In this document: positions 34,183 through 41,814 of the stretch, piece after piece
Numbering within the stretch: the stretch's first letter is position 1
Layout of the letters: each line of letters begins with the position of its first letter
Assembly (NCBI GenBank): GCA_017399915.1
Contig: JAFQAS010000065.1
Location: 62,001-126,000 of the forward strand
DNA length: 64,000 nucleotides
Reading direction: 5' to 3'
From: Muribaculaceae bacterium
GTDB taxonomy: Bacteria; Bacteroidota; Bacteroidia; Bacteroidales; Muribaculaceae
Position numbers and translations under genes: made by a program
Notes under the pieces: generated by a model
The model's input: only the letters and a program-made list of their open reading frames with translations
Told to the model about the DNA's origin: nothing
Databases searched by the model: none

Positions 34183-36405
34183 CTATTTCACGAAATAAAT
34201 TGTCGAGAGACTTTCTTGACCAAGATAATAGAGACGTGCGCGGATTTGCGTTGCATCTGAGGCAAAGGGCTCGGTATAGATGGGTGATTTCATTGTTGGT
34301 TCTGAACCATCAAGGGTGTAACGTATCACAGCTCCACTATATGGGGTGTTCATCTTCACCATGCCCTCCTCTACTATCACGCCGGGCTGACGGAGGTGGA
34401 ATGCCCAACCTCGCACTGTCAATCGGGGCAATTCCTTATTTCCTATTATATTATTAAATTGCGCAGGCGTATATGTGGGATTGTTGTTCCACGCGCGCTC
34501 GGCAAGACCAAACATCTTTGGCAATAAGAACGATTGCAATTGAGGGAACGAACGCATTGTCTCGGCAAATACATGCCCGCTCACACCTATTATTCTGCCT
34601 CGAGTAGTGGAATCGGTGGGACACAACTCGGCAGGATAACCGGCAAGTGAGTTAAACTCGTCAACCGTTCCGCCCCAATTCAACCCCTTTTCAAGTGGGT
34701 GATAATTATAGGTCATATCGAGATAGAAATGGTTCACATTACTCAATATAATAGGATAACCGGCATTTACCGCCTCGCGTGTCACCCCTCCATGCCCGTG
34801 TGAAGGCAATGTACTCCAACAGTTCACACCGCCCACCAATGGGGCTATTTCTGCATTATACTCATCGGTATGCCCCACTGCAATCTCTTGCCAACCATGC
34901 ATCTTTATGCCACGTTGCGAGAGCATAGCTGCTAATTTTTTCACAAAATAGGCATGCAATCCCTTTTCGCCTCCAAGATTTTCATTCTTGATAAGAGCCA
35001 ATGCCGATGGTGCGCCGTTCCATGCTCCACGGGGCACTTCGTCGCCACCAATGTGGATAGCGGTCAACGGCACTCCCGCTTCTTTATACATCAATGCAAT
35101 CTCATCAATCACCTTCTCCATAAATTTATATGGACCGGGCAACGCCGGATTCATCACATTGTCGTGAAACGCCTGAGCCGAGGTATATCGCGAAGTATCG
35201 CCATCTTCGATTAATCGATACGATGCATCGCCGGTGTTGCGATAACGCGCTTCCATCGATTTAATAGCGGCACGAGCATGCCCGGGCGACTCTATTTCGG
35301 GAATCACCGTAATGCCCAACTCATCGCAATAGCGAAGAAACTCTATAAACTCGCCACGAGTAATATAACCATTGGCTGTGCCTTCAGTGGTGTTGGGGTC
35401 GCCGTTTCCGGCAAAAATCTGCACCATGTGGTTATGTTCATCAAGAGTGTAACCACGGCGAGAGCCCACATTGGTCAACTCGGGCAATCCGGGAATTTCC
35501 AATCGCCAAGCCTCATCATCGCTAAAGTGGAAATGCAACGTATTCAAGCGGTATCGAGCAAGGATTTGCACCACCGTCTGGAGATCAGCCACACGTTGGA
35601 AATTGCGGGCTATGTCAATCATCACAGCACGATAAGGGAGGTCGGGATAATCCTCTATCACCACGCATGGCAACACCGCACCCTCCACAGGGATATAATT
35701 GTGAGTCGAAAGCACCCTATTGGCTATCTTCAAAGCTTGTTCCGACGCATATTCCACTACTAAGCTGTCGGTAGTGATTGATATACGGTAAAACTCAGGA
35801 TTTTCGTGCGATACCGGGCGAATAGTTACCTCGCCATTGCCCTTATATTCGCCACCGAGCAACGTAACCTTTTTAAACGAAGGTATCACATCATAAATCC
35901 CTATCGAATCGTTACACACAAGCGACTCGTTGAAACGATATATCACATCACCATATGGCATTTTGTCACGTCCCTCTACACTCCATTGCTCAGGGCGGTC
36001 GATAATCGACTTGCGAGAATATTTCACCCCGGCAGTAAGACCCTCTTTAGTCACCACATGCACCCCGTCGGGAGCATAACATATAGCTGCCATGGTGCCC
36101 TTCACTCGAATATCTATCACCACACTATCGGCTGCAGTGCCAAATTCAGGACTGGTGATATAATAATATCCCGGCACAATCTCCACCACCTTGTTTGCGG
36201 CATTGAGTGGAGTCATCTGTCGGGCAAATTGGTTGAAGCAAAGGCGGTCGATCTTTTCCACACCACCTTTCACAGTGAAACGTTGCACATAATAGGCATT
36301 ACCCTTTGCATCTTTGTCATTGCCCATATTCTCCCACACTACAGTGGTTTTGGCCGTTGCAATAAAAGCTATCACAAGTAGTAGAATTGAGGTTATTTTT
36401 CGCAT
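34183..36405 (-). CDS. Beta-N-acetylhexosaminidase, GH20
   Basis: A 740-residue exported glycosidase: signal peptide at 1-18 (LLLVIAFIATA), a GH20b N-terminal domain to about 240, the catalytic barrel at about 245-600, and a chitobiase-type C-terminal domain at about 665-740 (IRYTLDGSEPTMKSPIY). The catalytic pair is Asp455-Glu456 in HIGGDEVPRGAW, as needed for substrate-assisted cleavage of terminal GlcNAc or GalNAc. Likely substrates are host or dietary N-acetylated glycans (inference). It appears to be the last gene of the lpxB, zinc-ribbon, phosphatase and GH20 series. Confidence 0.94.
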   Translation of the reverse strand: MRKITSILLLVIAFIATAKTTVVWENMGNDKDAKGNAYYVQRFTVKGGVEKIDRLCFNQFARQMTPLNAANKVVEIVPGYYYITSPEFGTAADSVVIDIRVKGTMAAICYAPDGVHVVTKEGLTAGVKYSRKSIIDRPEQWSVEGRDKMPYGDVIYRFNESLVCNDSIGIYDVIPSFKKVTLLGGEYKGNGEVTIRPVSHENPEFYRISITTDSLVVEYASEQALKIANRVLSTHNYIPVEGAVLPCVVIEDYPDLPYRAVMIDIARNFQRVADLQTVVQILARYRLNTLHFHFSDDEAWRLEIPGLPELTNVGSRRGYTLDEHNHMVQIFAGNGDPNTTEGTANGYITRGEFIEFLRYCDELGITVIPEIESPGHARAAIKSMEARYRNTGDASYRLIEDGDTSRYTSAQAFHDNVMNPALPGPYKFMEKVIDEIALMYKEAGVPLTAIHIGGDEVPRGAWNGAPSALALIKNENLGGEKGLHAYFVKKLAAMLSQRGIKMHGWQEIAVGHTDEYNAEIAPLVGGVNCWSTLPSHGHGGVTREAVNAGYPIILSNVNHFYLDMTYNYHPLEKGLNWGGTVDEFNSLAGYPAELCPTDSTTRGRIIGVSGHVFAETMRSFPQLQSFLLPKMFGLAERAWNNNPTYTPAQFNNIIGNKELPRLTVRGWAFHLRQPGVIVEEGMVKMNTPYSGAVIRYTLDGSEPTMKSPIYTEPFASDATQIRARLYYLGQESLSTIYFVK

Positions 36406-36434
36406 AACAATATTTAATTAAAATTCTATTGTAG

Positions 36435-36465
36435 GGACACGGCGTGCCGTGTCCGATGGCGTGCC
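36435..36465. repeat. REP-like palindrome
   Basis: GGACACGGC and GCCGTGTCC (9-base arms, 2-base spacer, 36435-36454) are followed by a second GGC-GT-GCC at 36458-36465. It lies in the 66-base gap between the phosphatase and GH20 genes. It lacks a T run. It resembles dispersed palindromic repeats seen in many genomes. Confidence 0.6.
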
Positions 36466-36471
36466 AACAAT

Positions 36472-36999
36472 TTATTTGATTACTTTCGACACTACATCAT
36501 ACAAATTGGCGCAACCATTTTCCAACAGGTTGAGCACCAATTCAAACCCCTCGGCACCCTCATAATAAGGGTCGGGTATATAATCATAACGTAGAGCCAT
36601 ATCAATAAATTTTGCCATAGGCACAATTTTTGCCTCATTTTCAAGCGACGGCGACAATCTTTTGAGATTCATCTCATTATTTGCGTCCATAGGGATAATA
36701 AGGTCAAAATCATCAAAATCGGAGTAGCGCACCTGGCGGCATATATGATTTAGTTCATATCCACGACGGCGAGCATGAATGCGCATACGATTATCGGGCA
36801 AATCGCCCACATGATAACCACCCGTACCGGCCGAGTCAATCTCCCAGCGCGCCTCATCACCATGCTCAGCCACAACAGCCTGCATAATGCCATCGGCCGC
36901 CGGCGACCTGCATATATTGCCCAAGCACACAAACAACACTCTCACCTTCTCCTTCCCCTTCAAGCGACTTATCGCCTCAATCGATTCTATATTCTTCAT
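36472..36999 (-). CDS. Low-molecular-weight protein-tyrosine phosphatase
   Basis: A 175-residue cytoplasmic phosphatase. The P-loop C(X)5R is Cys25 to Arg31 (VCLGNICRSP) and the general acid is Asp143 in IPDPYY. The start chosen leaves an 18-residue N-terminal extension (MKNIESIEAISRLKGKEK) before the first strand; no later in-frame Met precedes the P-loop. Such enzymes often act on tyrosine kinases of polysaccharide export, but no kinase gene is near. It sits 29 bases after the zinc-ribbon gene in the same direction. Confidence 0.93.
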   Translation of the reverse strand: MKNIESIEAISRLKGKEKVRVLFVCLGNICRSPAADGIMQAVVAEHGDEARWEIDSAGTGGYHVGDLPDNRMRIHARRRGYELNHICRQVRYSDFDDFDLIIPMDANNEMNLKRLSPSLENEAKIVPMAKFIDMALRYDYIPDPYYEGAEGFELVLNLLENGCANLYDVVSKVIK

Positions 37000-37028
37000 C
37001 AGTTTATTTCTATTAATGAATTATTTTT

Positions 37029-37790
37029 TTATTCCCAAGGGTTGATCTCTTTGTTTACGACCTTGATCCCATCAATATCTTTACCTATTATGGGGTTGTA
37101 ATAAAATTGCATTTCGGCACGTGGAGTGTTTTCGGTGTTGATATTTTCAGAATTTGTTAATGATGTGATATTCAATATTTGTTCTCTTCTAATATATGCC
37201 CCTGGAAGCCACCACGAAATACACGTATATTTTCCGCCGGTATCAACATAGTGTTTTTCTTCAATTTTATATGCACACACCTTGGGGCGACCCCACTTTC
37301 CGTCGGAAGGTTTCACCTCATAGCAATATACTTTATTTTTCTTAAATTCGAGTTTATACCATTGCCCTACTCCGTCTTCCAACACCTGGGTAAATGTCCA
37401 CACAGTGCCGTTAATGTATTTTCTAATAGAATCAGCATCTTGCCATTTTGCACGTTCACGTTCTATCCTTTCTTGCTCTACCCTATAAAGCGAATCGGCA
37501 ACATAGCTTGAACGCGAACTACTAGAAGAGCCTCCCGCAATAAGACCGATAAATACTGTTATAATTATCAATATTAAACCTATTACAAAAATTAGTGCCC
37601 CTGACGACTTTTTCTCCTCTGTATTATCCTTTTGTTCCATTATAGGAGGTGGGGGTGTAGAAGGAGTATTAGCTAATACTGTTTTCTCATTTTTATCGAG
37701 GCTCAATTCTACTGGAGCACCACAATTGGGACAAGTAGTAGCTTTATCTGAAATACGATGTCCACATTCGCTACAATCGATTAATGCCAT
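37029..37790 (-). CDS. Zinc-ribbon single-pass membrane protein of unknown function
   Basis: A 253-residue protein: an N-terminal zinc ribbon with Cys6, Cys9, Cys20 and Cys23, a short Pro-rich stretch (TPSTPPPP), one membrane helix at about 65-88, a charged helical segment and a C-terminal part (about 125-253) with no recognised family. Topology suggests a cytoplasmic ribbon and an exported C-terminal domain. The gene follows lpxB by 29 bases. Function is not recognised. Confidence 0.75.
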   Translation of the reverse strand: MALIDCSECGHRISDKATTCPNCGAPVELSLDKNEKTVLANTPSTPPPPIMEQKDNTEEKKSSGALIFVIGLILIIITVFIGLIAGGSSSSSRSSYVADSLYRVEQERIERERAKWQDADSIRKYINGTVWTFTQVLEDGVGQWYKLEFKKNKVYCYEVKPSDGKWGRPKVCAYKIEEKHYVDTGGKYTCISWWLPGAYIRREQILNITSLTNSENINTENTPRAEMQFYYNPIIGKDIDGIKVVNKEINPWE

Positions 37791-37819
37791 ATTAAGTTGT
37801 TTTATGTATGTTATTTTCT

Positions 37820-38941
37820 TTATTTTGTCAACACCTCATAGATAAGTCGTGCAGTAGTTTCGGCGGCTTTGTTGGTGCCGAGGCGGGAGCGCATGTGGGC
37901 GTAGGCGTCGAGTTGTGATTGGTGTTGGTCGCCACCGGGTATTACTTTGCTCAATTCAAAGGCAACTCCTTCGGGCTCGCAGTAGTGTAGGAGCATCTCT
38001 TTCACTATCTCACGACCTGCAATGAGATTGGGGAGTGACACAAATGGTATTTTCAAGATGCGTTTAAATAAGTTATAGGATAATTTAGAGCCATTGGCAC
38101 GATAGCACACCACTTGGGGAGTGCGTAGCAATGCCGCTTCGAGTGTGGCTGTCCCCGAGGTAACAAGTGCCGCTTGCGACACACTCATCAGTTCAAAAGT
38201 CACACCGGTCACCACCGGTTGCGATGTCATCGATGCGTAGAGCGAGGCATCGATGCCCGGAGCCCCTGCTATCACAGCTTGATATTGAGGGAAACGCTTC
38301 GCCACCTCAAGCATGATGGGCAGATTGTTGCGTATTTCACCTTTACGGCTTCCCGGCACAAGTGCAAGAATGGGACGTGGTTCAAGATTATGCGTTGTGA
38401 TGAAGTCATCGACCGAGGGAAGTGCTTGCATTCGTTGCTCAATCTCCTCAACCGAAGGGTTACCCACATAGGTCACCTCATAATCATGTTTCTTAAAAAA
38501 CTCCACCTCAAAGGGCAAGATAGAAAACAATCGAGTGACATATTTCTTAATCTGCTTCACGCGATATTCTTTCCATGCCCACACCTTTGGTGAGATATAA
38601 TAAAATACCGGGATACCCAACTGATGGGCAGCCTTGGCAAGTTTGAGATTAAAGCTGGGATAATCCACGAGTATCAATGCGTCGGGGGTAGATTGGCGCA
38701 ACGCCTCCTTGGCTCGTCGAAGATTGCCAAACACCTTATCGAGATTGCGCAACACTTCGCTAAAACCCATATAAGCCATATCGCGATAATCCACCACCGG
38801 TTCACACCCGGCAGCCTCGCGCATAAGATCGCCACCAAGATACACAAATTCAGCCCCGCTATCAACCTTGCGCAGCTCCTTAATCAACTCCGCCGCATGA
38901 ATATCACCCGAGGCCTCCCCCACCGACAAAAAATACTTCAT
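37820..38941 (-). CDS. lpxB: Lipid-A-disaccharide synthase
   Basis: A 373-residue GT19 glycosyltransferase that joins UDP-2,3-diacylglucosamine and lipid X to form the lipid A disaccharide. It shows the N-terminal SVGEASGDIHAAEL segment, DYPSFNLKLAKAA, FYYISPKVWAWK and the LALVPGSRKGEI donor-site motif. Length is normal and the frame intact. A -7 box (TATCTTTG, 38969-38976) lies 27 bases upstream. The first 55 codons recur as a truncated copy at 40102-40284, with an accessory island in between. Confidence 0.96.
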   Translation of the reverse strand: MKYFLSVGEASGDIHAAELIKELRKVDSGAEFVYLGGDLMREAAGCEPVVDYRDMAYMGFSEVLRNLDKVFGNLRRAKEALRQSTPDALILVDYPSFNLKLAKAAHQLGIPVFYYISPKVWAWKEYRVKQIKKYVTRLFSILPFEVEFFKKHDYEVTYVGNPSVEEIEQRMQALPSVDDFITTHNLEPRPILALVPGSRKGEIRNNLPIMLEVAKRFPQYQAVIAGAPGIDASLYASMTSQPVVTGVTFELMSVSQAALVTSGTATLEAALLRTPQVVCYRANGSKLSYNLFKRILKIPFVSLPNLIAGREIVKEMLLHYCEPEGVAFELSKVIPGGDQHQSQLDAYAHMRSRLGTNKAAETTARLIYEVLTK

Positions 38942-38968
38942 ATTCTAATATCTCAATTAATCTATTCA

Positions 38969-38976
38969 CAAAGATA
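38969..38976 (-). promoter_or_regulatory. -7 box of lpxB
   Basis: TATCTTTG on the - strand, 27 bases before the start codon. The -33 region shows no TTTG at the right distance. Confidence 0.45.
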
Positions 38977-39063
38977 CAACAAAGAATCGAAAACTAAAGT
39001 ATTCAATAATGATTCAATTAAATAAGAAAGGATTAAACGAGGTAGAAACTTCGCACACTAAAA

Positions 39064-39096
39064 GACAAAAAAAGCCCACTCAAATGAGTGAGCTTT
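39064..39096 (-). terminator. Terminator of the small-protein/HigBA unit
   Basis: Bases 39071-39081 pair with 39086-39096 (10 of 11 pairs), and on the - strand a run of seven T follows. It lies 13 bases after the 59-residue protein gene and closes that transcript before lpxB. Confidence 0.75.
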
Positions 39097-39108
39097 AATT
39101 TCTCTGAA

Positions 39109-39288
39109 TTACTTTTTATCTTTCTTATTTCTACTGGACAAATAACTAACGACTATAATCCCTGTCGCTATTGCACATCCTATTATTGCACCATCAGCCC
39201 ATTTATTAGGTCCTTCAATCAGACAATCGAAAACGATAGCAATTACAATGCAAATGATAATAGTTGATATAACAAATTTCTTACTCAT
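39109..39288 (-). CDS. 59-residue two-helix membrane protein
   Basis: ATG at 39288 to TAA at 39109. The peptide is MSKKFVISTIIICIVIAIVF, then DCLIEGPNKWADG, then a second hydrophobic helix (AIIGCAIATGIIVVSYL) and a basic tail SSRNKKDKK. Two membrane helices joined by a short polar loop are clear. It begins 13 bases after the antitoxin gene and precedes a terminator in the same direction, so it may be the third cistron of the HigBA operon. No family is recognised. Confidence 0.6.
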   Translation of the reverse strand: MSKKFVISTIIICIVIAIVFDCLIEGPNKWADGAIIGCAIATGIIVVSYLSSRNKKDKK

Positions 39289-39301
39289 AGGATATATTAT
39301 A

Positions 39302-39622
39302 TTAAGAAATAGTCAAACTTACACGACGACCTAATCCCTCAAAAATGCGGAAAAGAGTACTTAATTGGATATCAGCTTTACCATTTTCAAGTCGTGAGAT
39401 ATAAGTTTTTTTTGTTCCAATTCTGTCAGCAAGTTCTTGCTGAGTAAGTCCGGCACGCTTGCGTTCTTCTTTAAGAGTTTGAGCGAGGCAAAATGCTTCA
39501 GTTTCTTTGTCAAACTCTTCACGAGAAGGAGTGCCGACTTCTCCAAATTCAACATTGAGCAATTCATCAAGATTGCTACAATTCATAAGGGCATTTTTCT
39601 TTGTATCTTCCATAACACTCAT
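39302..39622 (-). CDS. HigA-type XRE-family antitoxin
   Basis: A 106-residue protein with a Cro/C1-type helix-turn-helix at about 51-104 (AGLTQQELADRIGTKKTYISRLE). The N-terminal half is acidic and would bind the toxin. Its start overlaps the toxin stop by 4 bases (ATGA), the toxin-first order typical of HigBA. Such antitoxins repress their own operon promoter. The helix-turn-helix and pairing are clear; the HigA name is by arrangement. Confidence 0.88.
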   Translation of the reverse strand: MSVMEDTKKNALMNCSNLDELLNVEFGEVGTPSREEFDKETEAFCLAQTLKEERKRAGLTQQELADRIGTKKTYISRLENGKADIQLSTLFRIFEGLGRRVSLTIS

Positions 39623-39966
39623 TCTTTTGATTCTTTAGATTCAAAATATTCTTTCATTAATCTTTCTGCTTTTTCGATTTCACCCGAAGGTGTTTTTTGA
39701 GTTTTCTTTTGGAATCCATTAAAAAGGATTACCAAAGAGCCCTCATCGAAGCAGCAGAACACACGGAATATATCGCCACCAAATTCAACTCTTATTTCAA
39801 AAAGTCCTTTTTTACCCTCAATACTTTTAAGTATGGTAATAGGCAATCGGTCTAAAGTTTGCAACCAAACCAATGTTTGTGCAATCTTTTTTCTGACCTT
39901 ATCGGTCTGAGCCACATAGAACTCGTTGAAATAATGCTTGTAGAATATTATTTCACGCTTAGCCAT
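39619..39966 (-). CDS. HigB/RelE-superfamily toxin
   Basis: A 115-residue small basic protein of the RelE/HigB (Gp49-like) type: an N-terminal strand (REIIFYKHYFNEFY), a helix pair (VRKKIAQTLVWLQTL), and a C-terminal sheet (GLFEIRVEFGGDIFRVFCCFD, LVILFNGFQKKTQKTP). Relatives cleave mRNA on the ribosome. First gene of the unit, translationally coupled to the antitoxin and controlled by a good promoter 20 bases upstream. Confidence 0.88.
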   Translation of the reverse strand: MAKREIIFYKHYFNEFYVAQTDKVRKKIAQTLVWLQTLDRLPITILKSIEGKKGLFEIRVEFGGDIFRVFCCFDEGSLVILFNGFQKKTQKTPSGEIEKAERLMKEYFESKESKE

Positions 39967-39985
39967 ATATTCATTTTCATAACGG

Positions 39986-40017
39986 CAAAGTTAACTAAAA
40001 AGTTTACTCGCACCAAA
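39986..40017 (-). promoter_or_regulatory. higBA promoter
   Basis: On the - strand, TTTG (40014-40017) and TAACTTTG (39986-39993) are 20 bases apart, a full consensus match, placing the transcript start within about 15 bases of the toxin ATG. Confidence 0.7.
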
Positions 40018-40021
40018 TTTT

Positions 40022-40105
40022 TCAATCTTTTTTATCAGAAGCGCCCGATATTATCCCTTGAAACTCGCGACCGAGGTTATCGGCGAAGGGATCACGAATG
40101 TTCAT
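40022..40105 (-). CDS. Possible 27-residue frame at the island boundary
   Basis: ATG at 40105 overlaps the stop of the truncated lpxB copy (ATGA) and opens 27 codons to a TGA at 40022 (MNIRDPFADNLGREFQGI, ISGASDKKD). The composition looks coding and the end KKD is protein-like, so it may be the tail of a displaced gene that lost its front half. No family is recognised. Confidence 0.3.
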   Translation of the reverse strand: MNIRDPFADNLGREFQGIISGASDKKD

Positions 40106-40284
40106 AACCGATGAAAACCCATATCGCGATAATCCTCCACCGGTTCACACCCGGCAGCCTCACGCATAAGATCGCCACCAAAATACACAAATTCTGCCCC
40201 GCTATCAACCTTGCGCAGCTCCTTAATCAACTCCGCAGCATGAATATCACCCGAGGGCTCCCCCACCGACAAAAAATACTTCAT
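40102..40284 (-). pseudogene. Truncated second copy of the lpxB 5' end
   Basis: A 60-codon frame whose first 55 codons match lpxB codons 1-55 except for three residues (Ala10 to Pro, Leu35 to Phe, Val50 to Glu). At DNA level I count six substitutions over about 165 bases, then a 9-base deletion between ATATGG repeats, then loss of similarity. Similarity also stops exactly at the start codon on the other side. It cannot encode a working enzyme. Together with intact lpxB it brackets the HigBA and small membrane protein genes in the same orientation. Confidence 0.85.
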
Positions 40285-40425
40285 ATAACAATCGTTTACA
40301 TAAATTCAGCATAGCAAAGATTATACAAAAAACCACAATTGCATTGAATTATACCTTCTACTTAAGTCCGATTTTACAAAAAATCAAAAAATGGCAAATT
40401 TTTTCGCCAAAACATGGATAATGAA

Positions 40426-40456
40426 TTTGCATTATGAATAGTTATCCTTATCTTTG
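40426..40456 (+). promoter_or_regulatory. hflX promoter, nearly leaderless
   Basis: TTTG at 40426-40429 and TATCTTTG at 40449-40456 are 19 bases apart. The ATG begins at 40465, only 8 bases after the -7 box, so the mRNA probably starts at or within a few bases of the start codon. Confidence 0.7.
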
Positions 40457-40464
40457 CCCCCAAG

Positions 40465-41697
40465 ATGAAAGATTTAATTTTAAGCAAAGAAACAAGCGAA
40501 AAGGCGGTACTCGTGGCGCTCATCACTCCTCAGCAGGGTGAGGCGAAGGCTAATGAGTATCTCGATGAGTTGGCATTCCTTGCCGACACTGCAGGTGCTG
40601 TGACCGTAAAAAAGTTCCTTCAACGTCTCGACCACCCCAATAGTGCAACTTTTGTGGGTAAAGGGAAACTCGAGGAAATCAAACAATATGTTGAGGAAAA
40701 TGAGATAGGAATGGTGATTTTTGACGATGACCTCTCCACTAAGCAAGTATCGATTATCGAACGTGAGTTGAAGGTAAAAATCCTCGACCGCACGAGCCTC
40801 ATTCTCGACATTTTTGCAAAACGCGCTCAAACTGCCAATGCAAAAACGCAAGTGGAGCTGGCTCAATATCAATACCTTTTGCCCCGATTGACTCGCATGT
40901 GGACTCACTTGGAACGTCAACGTGGGGGTATCGGTATGCGTGGACCGGGTGAAACTCAGATTGAGACCGACCGCCGTATAATCCTTGACAAAATAGCACG
41001 CTTAAAAGCCGAACTTAAAAGCATCGACAAACAAAAGTCAATCCAACGCAAAAATCGCGGCAAGCTCACTCGCGTGGCTCTTGTGGGATATACCAACGTT
41101 GGTAAATCAACCCTCATGAACCTATTGAGCAAAAGTGATGTGTTTGCCGAAAACAAACTTTTTGCCACTCTCGACACCACTGTGCGCAAAGTGATTATCG
41201 AGAATCTCCCCTTCTTGTTGACCGACACAGTAGGGTTTATCCGCAAATTGCCCACACACTTGGTTGAGTCGTTTAAATCAACCCTCGATGAAGTGCGCGA
41301 GGCCGATTTATTGCTTCATGTTGTCGACATAAGTCACCCTCAATTTGAGGAGCAAGTAGAAGTGGTCAACAAAACCCTCCAAGAGATATGCGACAGCGCC
41401 GAAAAGCCTATGATTATGGTATTCAATAAAGTTGACGCATTCACCTACACTCCAAAAGATGAAGATGACCTCACACCACGCACTCGTGAAAACATCTCGC
41501 TTGACGAACTGAAGGCTACTTGGATGAACAAAATGCACGATAACTGTGTATTTATCTCGGCAAAGCAACAAATAAATATTGACGAGTTGAAAGAAAAGGT
41601 ATATGCAAAAGCTAAAGAGATACATCTTTCGCGATTCCCATATAATGATTTCCTCTTTCAAACTTATGACCAAGAAGACTTTGACTCAAATACATAA
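40465..41697 (+). CDS. hflX: Ribosome-splitting GTPase HflX
   Basis: A 410-residue GTPase that splits stalled ribosomes under stress. The N-terminal HflX domain covers about 1-195 (GMVIFDDDLSTKQVSIIE, then RGGIGMRGPGETQIETDRR), and the G domain follows: G1 GYTNVGKST near 207-215, G3 DTVGFI near 254, G4 NKVD near 330. Length is usual. The start sits 8 bases behind a full promoter, and no later Met would keep the domain complete, so translation from a very short leader is implied. It lies beside the truncated lpxB copy, divergent from it. Confidence 0.95.
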   Translation: MKDLILSKETSEKAVLVALITPQQGEAKANEYLDELAFLADTAGAVTVKKFLQRLDHPNSATFVGKGKLEEIKQYVEENEIGMVIFDDDLSTKQVSIIERELKVKILDRTSLILDIFAKRAQTANAKTQVELAQYQYLLPRLTRMWTHLERQRGGIGMRGPGETQIETDRRIILDKIARLKAELKSIDKQKSIQRKNRGKLTRVALVGYTNVGKSTLMNLLSKSDVFAENKLFATLDTTVRKVIIENLPFLLTDTVGFIRKLPTHLVESFKSTLDEVREADLLLHVVDISHPQFEEQVEVVNKTLQEICDSAEKPMIMVFNKVDAFTYTPKDEDDLTPRTRENISLDELKATWMNKMHDNCVFISAKQQINIDELKEKVYAKAKEIHLSRFPYNDFLFQTYDQEDFDSNT

Positions 41698-41814
41698 TAT
41701 TTAATTTACGCCAAATTCAACACACAATCCAAAATTTTAAATAGCTTAGTGATTCTTTTTTACATATATATTTTACAGATTATATCTACTTATTTTAATT
41801 TTTAGTTTAATTTT

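Noticed and set aside
34954..36381. Open frames antisense to the GH20 gene (up to 191 codons)
   Set aside because: Composition is His/Ile/Tyr-rich noise; no promoter or family resemblance.
36435..36465. Palindrome considered as a terminator for the phosphatase gene
   Set aside because: The loop is only two bases and no T run follows on either strand; annotated as a repeat instead.
39302..39966. HigBA island considered as part of a larger integrative element
   Set aside because: No integrase, relaxase or attachment-site pair with target duplication was found; only the lpxB segment is repeated.
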